Below, piece after piece: positions 15,862-26,100 of a stretch of 64,000 bases of DNA (positions are counted from its first letter, which is position 1; the number at the start of each line of letters is the position of its first letter). This DNA is from Ereboglobus luteus. Its GTDB lineage: Bacteria; Verrucomicrobiota; Verrucomicrobiia; Opitutales; Opitutaceae. A model generated the notes under the pieces. That model ran no database searches. It worked only from the letters and a program-made list of their open reading frames with translations, and was not told the origin of the DNA. Made by a program: the position numbers and the translations under genes. The stretch is from assembly GCF_003096195.1 (NCBI RefSeq), contig NZ_CP023004.1:848501-912500 (forward strand), given 5' to 3'.

Positions 15862-16497
15862 ATGAACATCGGCGCACAAACCATCGGAAAAACACTGGTA
15901 GCCTCGCCCGACCGCCAGATGGAAGCCGACTCCGACTGGCAGCTCGTCCAGCGCGTCCAATCAGGCGAAGTCACCGCCTTCGACCGCCTCGTCCTCAAAT
16001 ACCGCGAACGCGTGCTCGGCGTCATCTACAACATGACCTCAAACCGCGAGGACGCCGCGGATCTCGCCCAGGACACTTTTATCAAGGCCTTCCAATCCAT
16101 CAACCGCTTCCAAGGCCAGTCGTCCTTCTTCACCTGGCTTTATCGCATCGCGGTCAACTCCACCCTCACCCACCTGCGCAAAAACCGCCTCCGCTCCTTC
16201 TTCAGCTTCGAGAAAATCCACGACGAGGGGCAAAACGCGGAACTCATTTCCAAACTGACGGATAAACACGGGGCCGATCGCGAGCTCTACGTGAAGGAAC
16301 TCCAGACAAAATTGAACGAAGCGTTGCAAAAATTGTCTATCAAGCATCGCACCGTGGTAACTTTATTTGAAATCGACAACCTGAGTCACGAGGAGATCGC
16401 CGAGATTATGGAATGCTCGGTGGGCACCGTGCGTTCGCGTTTGCACTACGCGAAACAACTCCTCCAAGCCGAGCTTCAGGCCTACACTCGCGCATAA
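15862..16497 (+). CDS. ECF-type RNA polymerase sigma factor (sigma-24/RpoE-like)
   Basis: Sigma-70-family protein of 211 residues. Region 2: AFDRLVLKYRERVLGVIYNMTSNREDAADLAQDTFIKAF...FFTWLYRIAVN. Region 4: LNEALQKLSIKHRTVVTLFE, then the HTH SHEEIAEIMECSVGTVRSRL. No region 1 or 3, so it belongs to the extracytoplasmic-function group that responds to envelope or other external signals. The stop overlaps the start of the next gene (TAATG), so the membrane protein downstream is translationally coupled and is the obvious candidate regulator. An upstream in-frame start at 15808 is possible but adds unconserved residues. Confidence 0.92.
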   Translation: MNIGAQTIGKTLVASPDRQMEADSDWQLVQRVQSGEVTAFDRLVLKYRERVLGVIYNMTSNREDAADLAQDTFIKAFQSINRFQGQSSFFTWLYRIAVNSTLTHLRKNRLRSFFSFEKIHDEGQNAELISKLTDKHGADRELYVKELQTKLNEALQKLSIKHRTVVTLFEIDNLSHEEIAEIMECSVGTVRSRLHYAKQLLQAELQAYTRA

Positions 16498-17402
16498 TGT
16501 TTCGACGCAAACGCAACACCACCCCGCCCGCCCAACCGCGCACGGAAAGCACGGTTACCGTCGAGGACTTGCTGCAATTCAAAAAACGCGCCGAACAACC
16601 ATCGCCCGAATTTTGGGCGGACTTTAGCCATCAGCTGAAACAACGCCAGATCGCAGCCGCCATCCAGGAAAAGCAATCTTGGTGGCATGCGCTTCCGCGC
16701 ATCGCCATCGCGATTCCCGCCGGGGCCACCGCCGCCATCGCAATCGGCTTCATCGTCTGGCGCAACGCCCCCCCGGCCGCCGCGCCCGCCGTCACCGCCG
16801 AGCAAACCCTTCCCGAGGCAAAAGTCGCCGCGCCCGCCATCGCGACACTCGCCCCCGTCAAAAAAGCGCCCGCGATCCGGCAGGCGAAAGTGACGCACCA
16901 ACCCGTCGTCGTAACCGCGCAACCGCAAAAACCCGCCCGGCAAACCGCCGCCGAGGCCGCCGTCGAAAAACCCGTCGCGCCCGAACACCTCGAAACCGCG
17001 CGCACCGTTTTCACCGCAAACGCAGCCCCCCTTCCCAACGACGACTCGCCGGCCCGGTTCACGCTCTTCGGCGCAAAGTCGCAAACAACCAAGACTGCCT
17101 CTTCCGCCGCGTTCTTCTCAACACCCGTCGCGATCACCGGCGAGCTGCTCCACGCAACCGTCGAATACGCAACCGCAAACGCCGAGCCCGCAGCATCCGT
17201 TTCGCAGGAAACCGCCGACCCGCGCCGCGCGCGTCTCCTCACCTATGCCGACAACACCATTCCCGTCGCAAACGCCGCGACGGACAATCCGCGTGTTGCG
17301 CGCCTCCGCGAACGCGTCACAAGCCGCTTCGACGACAAAGCCCTTTCCGATTCGATCAGCCGCATCGCCACCACTGGCGACTCCCTGACGATCAAGTTTT
17401 AA
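16497..17402 (+). CDS. Single-pass membrane protein coupled to the ECF sigma factor (candidate anti-sigma)
   Basis: Protein of 301 residues starting one base inside the sigma factor stop codon. Cytoplasmic N-terminus of about 65 residues (VEDLLQFKKRAEQPSPEFWADF...), one transmembrane helix (about 68-87, IAIAIPAGATAAIAIGFIVW), then a long Ala/Pro/Thr-rich extracytoplasmic region. This topology fits an anti-sigma factor, but there is no zinc-binding HxxxCxxC motif and no recognised anti-sigma domain, so the role is inferred from gene coupling only. A terminator follows. Confidence 0.6.
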   Translation: MFRRKRNTTPPAQPRTESTVTVEDLLQFKKRAEQPSPEFWADFSHQLKQRQIAAAIQEKQSWWHALPRIAIAIPAGATAAIAIGFIVWRNAPPAAAPAVTAEQTLPEAKVAAPAIATLAPVKKAPAIRQAKVTHQPVVVTAQPQKPARQTAAEAAVEKPVAPEHLETARTVFTANAAPLPNDDSPARFTLFGAKSQTTKTASSAAFFSTPVAITGELLHATVEYATANAEPAASVSQETADPRRARLLTYADNTIPVANAATDNPRVARLRERVTSRFDDKALSDSISRIATTGDSLTIKF

Positions 17403-17434
17403 CAATCGGAAAACAAACAACTTGTGTAAAACAG

Positions 17435-17458
17435 AAGCGACGCCCGCGTCGCTTTTTT
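17435..17458 (+). terminator. Rho-independent terminator of the sigma/anti-sigma operon
   Basis: 8-bp stem AAGCGACG / CGTCGCTT with loop CCCG, then TTTT; 33 bases after the stop. Confidence 0.85.
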
Positions 17459-17644
17459 GTTTTTCGGCGAACCCCCGCCCGCAATAACCCCATGTTTTTG
17501 CAGTTGCGCAACCCGATCAGCATCATGACACTTTTCAGCTTCGACTGTTGAGCGCACCCATTAACCGCGCTCCGGTCGCCTCACACAAAACCCGGCGCAC
17601 CCGCTAATGGAGAGCGCCTTAACAACACAACAAACACACACCAC

Positions 17645-18661
17645 ATGTCAGAACCAGCAACGTCCGGCGACAACGCCACGGTGGCAACCGCCGCGACAGT
17701 TAGCGCAACACCCGCACCCGCCCAGCCCGCAACCGAGCAGGCTGCCGCCACAGCACAAGCCCCCGCCTTCGGCAGCAGCCGGGGCTCCGGCCTGGCCCGC
17801 GGCAAACGCGCAACCCACACCGCCACCGCAACCGGCGAAACCGCCGGTGAATACAAACCCACCGCGATCCAAATCGTAACCACCGCCCGCGAATACAAAA
17901 ACCCGTTCGCCCCCGAGGAGGAACAACCCGCCGCCCCCGAAGCGGCGCAAGAACCCGCACAGGAAACGACGGACGCCAACCCGGCACCCGTCGAGCCGAC
18001 CGCCGCGCAAGCTCCCGAGCAACCCGCGGAAACCACCACGCCAACCGCCGAGGCTCCCGCCGAAACGCAAGCCGTGGCGGCTCCGGAAACAACGCCCGAA
18101 ACCGCCACCGCGGAAACCGGCGAACCCGAGGCCAAGGCCGAGCTCAACATCCTCCCTCCCGAGCAAAAACAAAGGCGCGCCCAAAGCTGGCAGAGCGATT
18201 CCTTCGCCCCCGAGCAAAAGGAACGCCCGACCTTCCAGCCCCGCACGGACCGCGGTGATCGCGAACGCGGACGCCGCCGTGAACGGCGCGACTCCGTCAG
18301 CGAACGCCCCGCGACACAACCTGCGCCGGCGCCCGCTCCTGAAAAGAAAAAATCCACCGGCTTCTTCGGATGGATCAAGGGACTCTTCGGAGGCTCCTCC
18401 GACGAGCCCACCGGCCAGCCCGCCCAGACTGAAGGCGAACGCAACGGACGCCGCAACCGCGAAGGCGGACGCCGTCATCGCGGCGGACGCAACCGCAACC
18501 CTCGCGGCGAATATCGCGGCAACGAAAACCGCGACAGCAACGGCGAGCGCCGTTTCGACCGCGGTGATCGTGGAGACCGCGGTGACCGCAACCGCCGCCG
18601 CGGCGGACGCAACCGCAACCGGGGAGGCAACCGCGACAACAACGCCGGCCCCTCGTCATAA
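17645..18661 (+). CDS. Disordered Ala/Pro/Glu-rich protein with Arg/Gly/Asn-rich C-terminus
   Basis: Protein of 338 residues without a folded domain I recognise and without a signal peptide. Residues 1-170 are low-complexity Ala/Thr/Pro/Glu; around 230-246 there is a hydrophobic patch KKKSTGFFGWIKGLFGG; the last 75 or so residues are dominated by Arg, Gly, Asn and Asp (RRHRGGRNRNPRGEYRG, DRGDRGDRGDRNRRRGG). RG-rich tails commonly bind RNA, as in bacterial RNA-binding or RNase E-associated proteins, so nucleic acid binding is a reasonable guess. It has its own terminator and stands alone between the sigma operon and murA. Confidence 0.65.
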   Translation: MSEPATSGDNATVATAATVSATPAPAQPATEQAAATAQAPAFGSSRGSGLARGKRATHTATATGETAGEYKPTAIQIVTTAREYKNPFAPEEEQPAAPEAAQEPAQETTDANPAPVEPTAAQAPEQPAETTTPTAEAPAETQAVAAPETTPETATAETGEPEAKAELNILPPEQKQRRAQSWQSDSFAPEQKERPTFQPRTDRGDRERGRRRERRDSVSERPATQPAPAPAPEKKKSTGFFGWIKGLFGGSSDEPTGQPAQTEGERNGRRNREGGRRHRGGRNRNPRGEYRGNENRDSNGERRFDRGDRGDRGDRNRRRGGRNRNRGGNRDNNAGPSS

Positions 18662-18688
18662 TTCCACAACGGCAAACAAAACCTTGCA

Positions 18689-18716
18689 AAGGCGTCCATT
18701 TCGGACGCCTTTTTTA
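18689..18716 (+). terminator. Rho-independent terminator after the RG-rich protein gene
   Basis: 9-bp stem AAGGCGTCC / GGACGCCTT, 5-base loop, T-run. It lies directly before the long inverted repeat. Confidence 0.88.
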
Positions 18717-18817
18717 TTTTGGATTTTCGATTTTGGATTTTCGATTGCGCGCTTCCGCGCGAAAATGAATTTGGAGCCGCAGCTCCCAATCCAAAACCCA
18801 AAATCGAAAATCCAAAA
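18717..18817. repeat. 31-bp inverted repeat in front of murA
   Basis: Left arm 18717-18747 and right arm 18787-18817 are reverse complements at 29 of 31 positions; both are built from TTTTGGATTTTCGATTTTGG-like words. The 39-base loop holds a GC-rich hairpin CGCGCTTCCGCGCG. The right arm ends only 7 bases before the murA start codon, so in RNA it would fold over the translation start region. Confidence 0.85.
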
Positions 18818-18824
18818 TTTAACC

Positions 18825-20111
18825 ATGGATCTCATCGTCAACGGCGGCAAACCGCTCTCCGGCACCATCATCCCCTCGGGCAACAAAAACTCCGCGCTCC
18901 CCCTCGTCTGCGCCACGCTGCTGACCGACGAACCCGTCACGCTCCACAACGTCCCCGACATCACCGACATTGCCAAAATCGTCGCCTTCATGACGCGCCA
19001 GGGCTCGCGCATCGACTGGGACAAGGCCGCCGGCACCATGCGCCTCGACCACGGCGCGTTCAAAAACGAACTCGTCAACCACGAGCTTCCGCAGGACATG
19101 CGCTCCACCGTGCTCCTCTACCCCGCCCTCCTGCGCCGCGTCAAAAAAATCGTCATCCCCGCCAACGCCACCGGCTGCTCGCTCGGCGTCCGCGAAATCG
19201 ACCCCCACCTCGAAATCCTCGCCAAGCTCGGCGCCGTGATCGACGAAAGCGAACCGCTCGTCATCGCCCTGCCCGACGGCTTCCGCGCCGCGCGCCACTG
19301 GGGCGATTACATGTCCGTCACCGTCACGGAAAACTTTCTCATGGCCGCCGCGCTCGCCGACGGCGAGTCCACGCTCATCAACGCCGCCAGCGAACCCCAC
19401 GTGCAGGACCTCTGCGCCGCGCTCACCCTCATGGGCGCGCAAATCGAAGGCGCGGGCACGAGCATGCTCCGCGTGCGCGGCGTCAAAAAACTCAACGGCT
19501 GCACCGCGCGCATATCGAGCGACTACCACGAAATCGTCACCTTCCTCGCGCTCGGCGCGATCACCGGCGGCGAAATCCGCGTCGAGAAATCCCTGCCGCA
19601 ACACTTCGACCTCATCACCCGCGCCTTTGCCAAGCTCGGCGTCACCATCGAGCACGAAGGCACGACCGCCATCGTCCGCCGCAACCAGTCGCTCGTCATT
19701 GAGGAGCCCTACACCACCAACCTCCTCGCCAAAATCGAAGCCGCGCCCTGGCCGTATTTCTCCGTCGATCTCCTCCCGCTCATGGTCGCCCTCGCCACGC
19801 GCGCCCGCGGCACGGTTCACTTCTGGAACAAGGTCTATGAAAACGGATTCTCGTGGATCCCCGAGCTCGCGAAATTCGGCGCGCACATCCTTGTGAGCGA
19901 CCCGCACCGCATCACGCTCTTCGGCAGCAAACCCCTGCGCCCGGCGATTGTTGACGCCCCCTACATCATCCGCGCCACGATCGCGCTCTACATGGTCGCC
20001 GCGAGCATCCCGGGGCGCAGCATGGTGAAAAACGCCGACACCATCCGCCGCGCCCACCCGCGCTTCGTCGAAAATCTCCAAACCCTCGGCGCCGAGGTGG
20101 AGTGGAAATAA
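18825..20111 (+). CDS. murA: UDP-N-acetylglucosamine 1-carboxyvinyltransferase (MurA), somewhat divergent
   Basis: Protein of 428 residues (E. coli MurA has 419). It transfers enolpyruvate from PEP to UDP-GlcNAc, the first committed step of peptidoglycan synthesis. Visible landmarks: IIPSGNKNSALPL (Lys/Asn of the active site), the loop ATGCSLGVREIDPHLEI with the catalytic Cys, the equivalent of the active-site Asp in PYFSVDLLPLM, and RRAHPRFVENLQTLGAE at the end. The Cys loop differs from the usual GGCxIGARPVDLH and PGFPTD is replaced by PYFSVD, so it is a divergent branch; another EPT-family role is a minor alternative. The ATG at 18825 is chosen by alignment; the frame is open upstream through the repeat. 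Confidence 0.85.
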   Translation: MDLIVNGGKPLSGTIIPSGNKNSALPLVCATLLTDEPVTLHNVPDITDIAKIVAFMTRQGSRIDWDKAAGTMRLDHGAFKNELVNHELPQDMRSTVLLYPALLRRVKKIVIPANATGCSLGVREIDPHLEILAKLGAVIDESEPLVIALPDGFRAARHWGDYMSVTVTENFLMAAALADGESTLINAASEPHVQDLCAALTLMGAQIEGAGTSMLRVRGVKKLNGCTARISSDYHEIVTFLALGAITGGEIRVEKSLPQHFDLITRAFAKLGVTIEHEGTTAIVRRNQSLVIEEPYTTNLLAKIEAAPWPYFSVDLLPLMVALATRARGTVHFWNKVYENGFSWIPELAKFGAHILVSDPHRITLFGSKPLRPAIVDAPYIIRATIALYMVAASIPGRSMVKNADTIRRAHPRFVENLQTLGAEVEWK

Positions 20112-20114
20112 AAA

Positions 20115-20140
20115 AAGGCGCGCTCATCAGAGCGCGCCTT
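20115..20140 (-). terminator. Shared hairpin terminator between murA and the autotransporter
   Basis: Perfect 10-bp stem AAGGCGCGCT / AGCGCGCCTT with a 6-base loop. The long A-run on its left gives a T-run on the minus strand, so it is strongest for the autotransporter gene; it also sits 4 bases after the murA stop. Confidence 0.85.
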
Positions 20141-20168
20141 GTGCGTTTGAGGAAATGTTTCCGTTTGC

Positions 20169-23100
20169 TTACCAGACCCGGTGGAAGCCGAGGTTGACGG
20201 CCCAGGGGCGCTCGATCGAGGAGGACTTGCTGTATTCATAATCCAAATACAACTGGCTCCTCGAATTGATCAGGTAGCCGACACCCACGCCGGTCTCGAA
20301 ACGCGCGCCGTCGAAATCCGCGGTGTAGGTTCTGTCGTTGGCATCGGTGCGAACCTTGCCGCCGTCGGTGTCCAGCCCGGCACCGGCAAACTTCACGTAG
20401 GGAATCCATTTGCCATAGTTGGCGCCGGCGCGCACTTGGGCGCGATACTGCCAGGCGGTCGAGCTGCCAATGTCAACGCGCAGGCCGTCGTTTGTCGTGT
20501 AGTTGGCGGAATCGATCCAGACCGTGGCAACCTGCACGGAGGGCTCGACCCAGTAGCGTTTGTCGGTGCTCAGGGTGATGCGACGACCGGCTTCGAGCGA
20601 TATGCCGAAGGCGCTGTTGTTGTAATCGGCCGTGGTGCGAACGGCGCCGGCGCCGCGGGCGTCGAGGTCGTTTTTGTAGCGGTCGTATTTGAGCGTGGCA
20701 TCGATGAACCAGCCGTCGCCAAGAAGCGCGGTGCCGTAGACGCCGAACGCGAAGGTGTCGGTATCGCTCTTGCCGGAGTGATCGTAGGTGCGGTCGCTGC
20801 GTCCCGCCTGGACGAATCCGCCGAGGAGAATCGCGTTGCCGGACTCGGCGGCGGTGATGGCGGCGTCGGCGCCGGCGGTCACGCCCCAAGTGGTCTGGCG
20901 GAAGGTGTCACCCGGGGCTCCGGGGGCGCCGTTGAGACGGTAGGCGTTGGTGCGCACCCAAACGTCGCCGCGCGCGGCGGGCGTGGCGCGAAGATCGCCC
21001 AGGCGCAGGTTCACGCTGTCCAATCCGTAGAGCCAGTCGCTGCTCAACACGGCGGCGGTCGAGAGAACGACATCGCCCGCGGTGCTGTTGCCAGCAAGGC
21101 CGAGCTGCCAGCCGGAGTTGGTTTTTTCGAGCGTGTAGGCATCGAGACCATATTCGGCGGTGCCGGTGAAGATGACGCTTGGCGCGGTCGTTTCGATGAC
21201 TTGCAACGAGTCGGTGATGGCGCTGTCGAGCGCGACGCTGACTTGGTAATTGCCCGTGCTGGCCGCGTCGGTGATCGCGAGCGTATCGTGCGCGGCGGCT
21301 CCCGCGGCGGGATCGGCGCGCATGGCAAACGAGCCGCTGCCGCTGAGTGTGCCGACGGTGAGCGTGGCGTAATCGGCATCGACGCTGTTGAAGTTGACGA
21401 GCGAGCCGTTCGCGAGCGAGAGCGCATTGAGGCTTTGATTGAAGCCGCCGAGATCGAGCGTGGTGTTGGCGGCGAGATCAACAAGGGCGCTCGATGCGAG
21501 AGCGTTGGCCGCGCCGAGGACGAGCGTGCCGTTGCCCACGCTGGTGTTGCCGGTGTGGGACTGCGCGACGGCGATGATTAGATCGCCCGCGCCGGTCTTG
21601 TTGAGCGAGCCGCCGCCGCTGACAACCTGGTCGAGCGTGTAGGCGTCGTCGTTGGCAAAGGTGAGCGCGCCTTCGTTCGCGACCGGAGCGGCGAGGCTGC
21701 CGGAGTTGAAGAGGAGCGTGCCGTCCGCGCCAATGGTTGTGGCGGCGGCAACAACGCCGTTGTTGGCGAGCGTGCCGCCGTTGATCGCGACCGCGGTTGC
21801 GAGCACGCCGTCGTTGGTGACGAGGCCCGCGGATTGCTCGAGCGAATCGAGCGTGCCCGAGTTTGTCAGGCCGCCGCTTGTGATCGCGCTCGCAATGAAA
21901 CCGGCGTTCGTAACCACACCCCCGGTTTGGTCGAGCGCGGTGATTGTCGCGCCACTGTTGTTTTTCAATTCACCGCCGGAGATGACGGCATTGCTGATGA
22001 GTCCGTCGTTGCTCACAGTGCCGGAAGCTTCAGCAGCAAGGGCCGTGGCCCGCGCGAGAGCCGGGATTGCAACGGGACTGGCGGCATCAGTGACGGCGAG
22101 GTTGTCGATGGTGCCGGTGTTGACGAGTTCGCCGCCGGAAACGGTGGCCTCGGTGACGAGACCCGCGTTGCCGGTCGCGCCCGCGATTTGGTTGAGGGCG
22201 GCGAGTGTGGCGTCGGCGTTATTGGTGAGCGCTCCACTGTTGGTGACCTCTCCGCTGATGAGCCCGGAGTTGGTGGCGGTGGCGGCGTTCGAGACGTCGG
22301 CGGTGATGGTGCCGGTGTTGAGCAACACGGCGGCGTTGTCAACGAGCGCGCCCGCGATGATGCCTGTGTTCTCAAGCGTGCCGGCGCTGACGGTGGTGGT
22401 GCCGGTGTAAGTGTTTTCACCCGAGAGGACGAGTGTGCCCTCGCCGAGTTTGGTGAGCGAAGCGCCATCCCAGCCGGCGGACGCGACGGTGTTGTCGGCG
22501 AGCGCGCTGCTGACGGTGAAGGTCTGGTCCTCGGCGATGGTGAAGTTGCCGTGCGCGGTGCCGTCGGTGAGGTTCCAACTGAGAACGGTGTCAACAACGA
22601 GGTCGGTGTCGATGATGCCTGCGGTGGCCTTCATGTAATCGACCGTGGATTGCGAGGCGATGGTGACGTTGCTCGAACTGAAACCGGTGATGCCTCCGGT
22701 GGTGTGGATGACGGTGCGCCCGGCGTTGGCATCGGAGTAGCCGGTGATGTCGAGTTTGCCGGTTTCGTTGAAGTTGGCGGTGTCGGCGATGACGGATGTG
22801 CCCGTGCCGATGGTGATGCCGAGCGTGGAGTCCGCGCCAACATTGAGCGCGCCAGTGAGCGTGAGTGTGCCGGTGTCGGCGATGGTGAGTTTGCCCGTGG
22901 CGATATCGAGCGTGGCGGCGCTCACACCGGCCCCGATCGTGAGGTCTCCCGCGCCGGTTTTGGCAATTCTGCCGCTGCCCGTGATCTCGCTCGATTGCGT
23001 GTGGGCGTCGGCGTTCGCATAAGTGAGCACGCCGTTGTTGACGAGGGCGTTCGCGATTGCGCCGCTTTCAAAGATCAGCGTGCCCGCGGTGTCGATTGTG

Positions 23101-26100
23101 GCCGCGCCAAGAATGCTGCCGCCGGTGTTGGAGAGCGTGCCGCCGGTGATCGTGGCCGCGGTTGTGATCTCCCCGCTGTTGGTGAGAAGCCCGCCGGCCA
23201 ATGTCGCCGAGTCGATGGTGCCGCTGTTTGCAAGCGAGGCGGCATCGGAAAGCGCGGCGTCCGAGATGAACGCGTTGTTCGTGGCAACGCCGCTCGTTTG
23301 AGAGAGTGTTGTGATCGTGCCGGTGTTGGTGGTTTCGCCGCCGGTAACAGTGGCCGTGGTGACAAGCCCCCCGTTCGAAACAAAGCCCGCGGATTGCAGC
23401 AGTGTGTCGAGCGTGCCGGCGGAGTTATTGGCAAATGAGCCGGCGGCGATTGTCACGATACCCGTGATCGCCGCGTCGTTGGCCGCCTCGCCGCCGTTGT
23501 TCACGAACGCACCGGAAATCGTCCCCGCGTTTGCAAAGGTGCCGGTGTTGGTGACGTCGCCGGTGATCAGCCCGTTGTTTTCGGCAAGCGCGGCGTTGGT
23601 GACCGAGTTGCCAACTTCGCCGTCGTTGCGGAAAAGCCCGGCGTCAACCTTGACCGTGCTGTCGAGCGTGCCCGTGTTGATGAGCGCGCCTGCCTCGACA
23701 AACGTGGTGCCGGTGTAGGTGTTGTGCGCGGTGAGGACGAGCGTGCCCGCGCCGGTTTTCTTGAGCGATTCGCCATCCCAAAGCGCCATGCGCGCGCCGG
23801 CCGTGAAGTTGTCGGCAAGCGTGGCGCTAAGGGTGAAGACGCCCGCGTCGATGAGGAACGTGCCGTGCGCGGAATTGACAGCGGTGTTGTTCCACACAAG
23901 GCCGTTTGCGTTGATGCGGATTTGGTTCGCGTCGCTGGTGTCCTCCTGCATCGCAATGAACACGTCCTCGGTCACCGCGGTGGAAAGCTCGGCGCCGCCG
24001 ACGGTGAGCTTGTAGTCGCGCGCGATGGCGTTGCTCGCGCTGACAAGCGTGTAGACTCCGGTGGAGCCGTCATAACCATCAACGTCAATAATCGAACCCG
24101 CGGCGGCGTTGAGATTGCCCGTTGTGACCGAGGGATTTTCCGAGACGGCGACACCGAGCGTGGCGCCGGCGGCGATTTCAAGCACTGAGTCCGCGCCGTC
24201 GAGCCGGAGGGCCGAGTCCTCGCCGACAGCGAGCACGCCCGATTGCACGCTGAGGATGGTTTTGCCCGTGCCGTCCTGTGTGAATGTGTTCGCTCCGCCA
24301 AGGTTCCAGGCGCCTTCGCCCGCTTTTGTAATTATGAGTGTGTTGCCGCTGGCCGCGTTGCCACTGACCGGATCGCGCGTGTCGAGCGTGGCGCCGGCCC
24401 CGGTGTTGACGGCAAGTGTGCCGGCGGCGGCGAGGCGAATGCTGTTGGCGACACCGGCGGATGTGTTGCCCTCGAAGAGGCTGTTGTTTCCGGCGGTGAC
24501 ATTGAGCTCAACAAGACCGCTCTCGACATAGATCGCGCCGCCGCTGTCGGCGAAGTGCGCGCTGTTACCGATGAAGCTGGCATCGGTGAGCGAGAGCGTG
24601 CCCGCGGTGTAGATCGCGCCGCCGCCGCCCGTGGTGGCCTGGTTGTTCGAGAACGTGGCGCTGGTGAGGGCGACATAGGCGTTGTTGTTGCGAAGCGCGC
24701 CGGCGCTGGACGCGGTGTTGTTCGAGAAGACGACGTTGGTGCCGGTGATTACGTTCGGATAGGAGGCTTCGTTGAAGATCGCCCCGCCACCGCCCGCGGA
24801 GAGTTCGTCGCTGGCCGCGTTGCCGTCGAAAAGAACATCGACGAAGGTCATCGTGCCGCTGCCGTAATTATAGATCGCGCCACCCGCGGCGCCGGCGGTG
24901 TTGTTCGCGAAAGTCGCGCTGGTAATCGTGATGGCTCCGGCCTTGTTGGAGATTGCCGCGCCGTAGGCCGCGGTGTTGCCGTCGAAGAGCGCGTTTGAAA
25001 CGTCGGCGCGCACATTGGCGTTTTCATTGTGAATCGCGCCGCCCGCACCGTTGGAACCGAGCACGGTATTGTTGCTGAATGTGACTTGGTCGAATGCGAT
25101 CTCGCCGCCATAGTTGTAAACCGCGCCGCCCTTGCCCGTGGCTGTGTTGCTGCTGAAGAGCGCGTCGGTGACGGTGAGGCGGGCCTCGCCGAGGAGGTTG
25201 TAGATGGCGCCGCCTTCCGCGGAGGAAGTGTTTTCGGCGAAGGTGCCGCTTTCGAGCGTGGTGCTGTAGCCGTTGTGAATCGCGCCGCCCTGGGCGTTGG
25301 AGCGGTTGCCTGTGAACTCGAATTGCGAGAGGCTGAGTTCGCCGCCGTTGTTGCGAATCGCGCCGCCGATGCCCTCGGCGTAATTGTTTTCAAAGCGAAC
25401 GCCGCTGCCGTTGACGCGGGTGTCCGAGCCCTCCGTGATCATCGCGCCGCCGCCGCCGTTGCCGTTGGTGGTGTTGCTCGCAAAGAGCACGTCGTCCAGC
25501 GTGAGCGTGCCGCCGGAATAAACATAGAGCGCGCCGCCCGCGAGCTGGTCGCCGGTGTTGTTGGAAAGCGTGGAGCTCGTGATCGTGGCGACACCGGCCC
25601 TGTTGGTCATGCCGCCCGCGCCTTGGTCGGCGTAGTTGTCGTGGATGTTGGCGTTGGCAAGGGTGAGCGTGCCGGTGTTGTGGATTGCGCCACCGTAGCG
25701 GTTGGCGGTGTTGCTGAAAATTTCAACCGCGGTGAGCGTGGCCTCGCCGCTGTTGGAAAGCGCCGCGCCGTAGGTGCCCGTGGAGACGTTGTGCGAAAGG
25801 GCGGCGTTGGAAATATTGACCCGGCCCTCATTCTGAATCGCGCCGCCGCCGAACGCAGTGTTGCTGGTGATCGCGAGCGTGGCGCCATCGGCTGCGGAGA
25901 TGTCGAAGCGCGCACCGGCGCCGACGTTAATCGCGCCGCCGCTGTTCGCGCCCGCGTCGTTGCCGGCAATGGTGAGAGTCGAACCGGCCTCGGCGTGAAG
26001 TGCGCCGGATTTGCCGGTGGTGATGTCGATGCGGTTGCCGCCGGCGCCGCCCTCGTTGTCGAAGAGGACGTTTGAGTTTGCGGCGGCGATGAGCGTGCCG

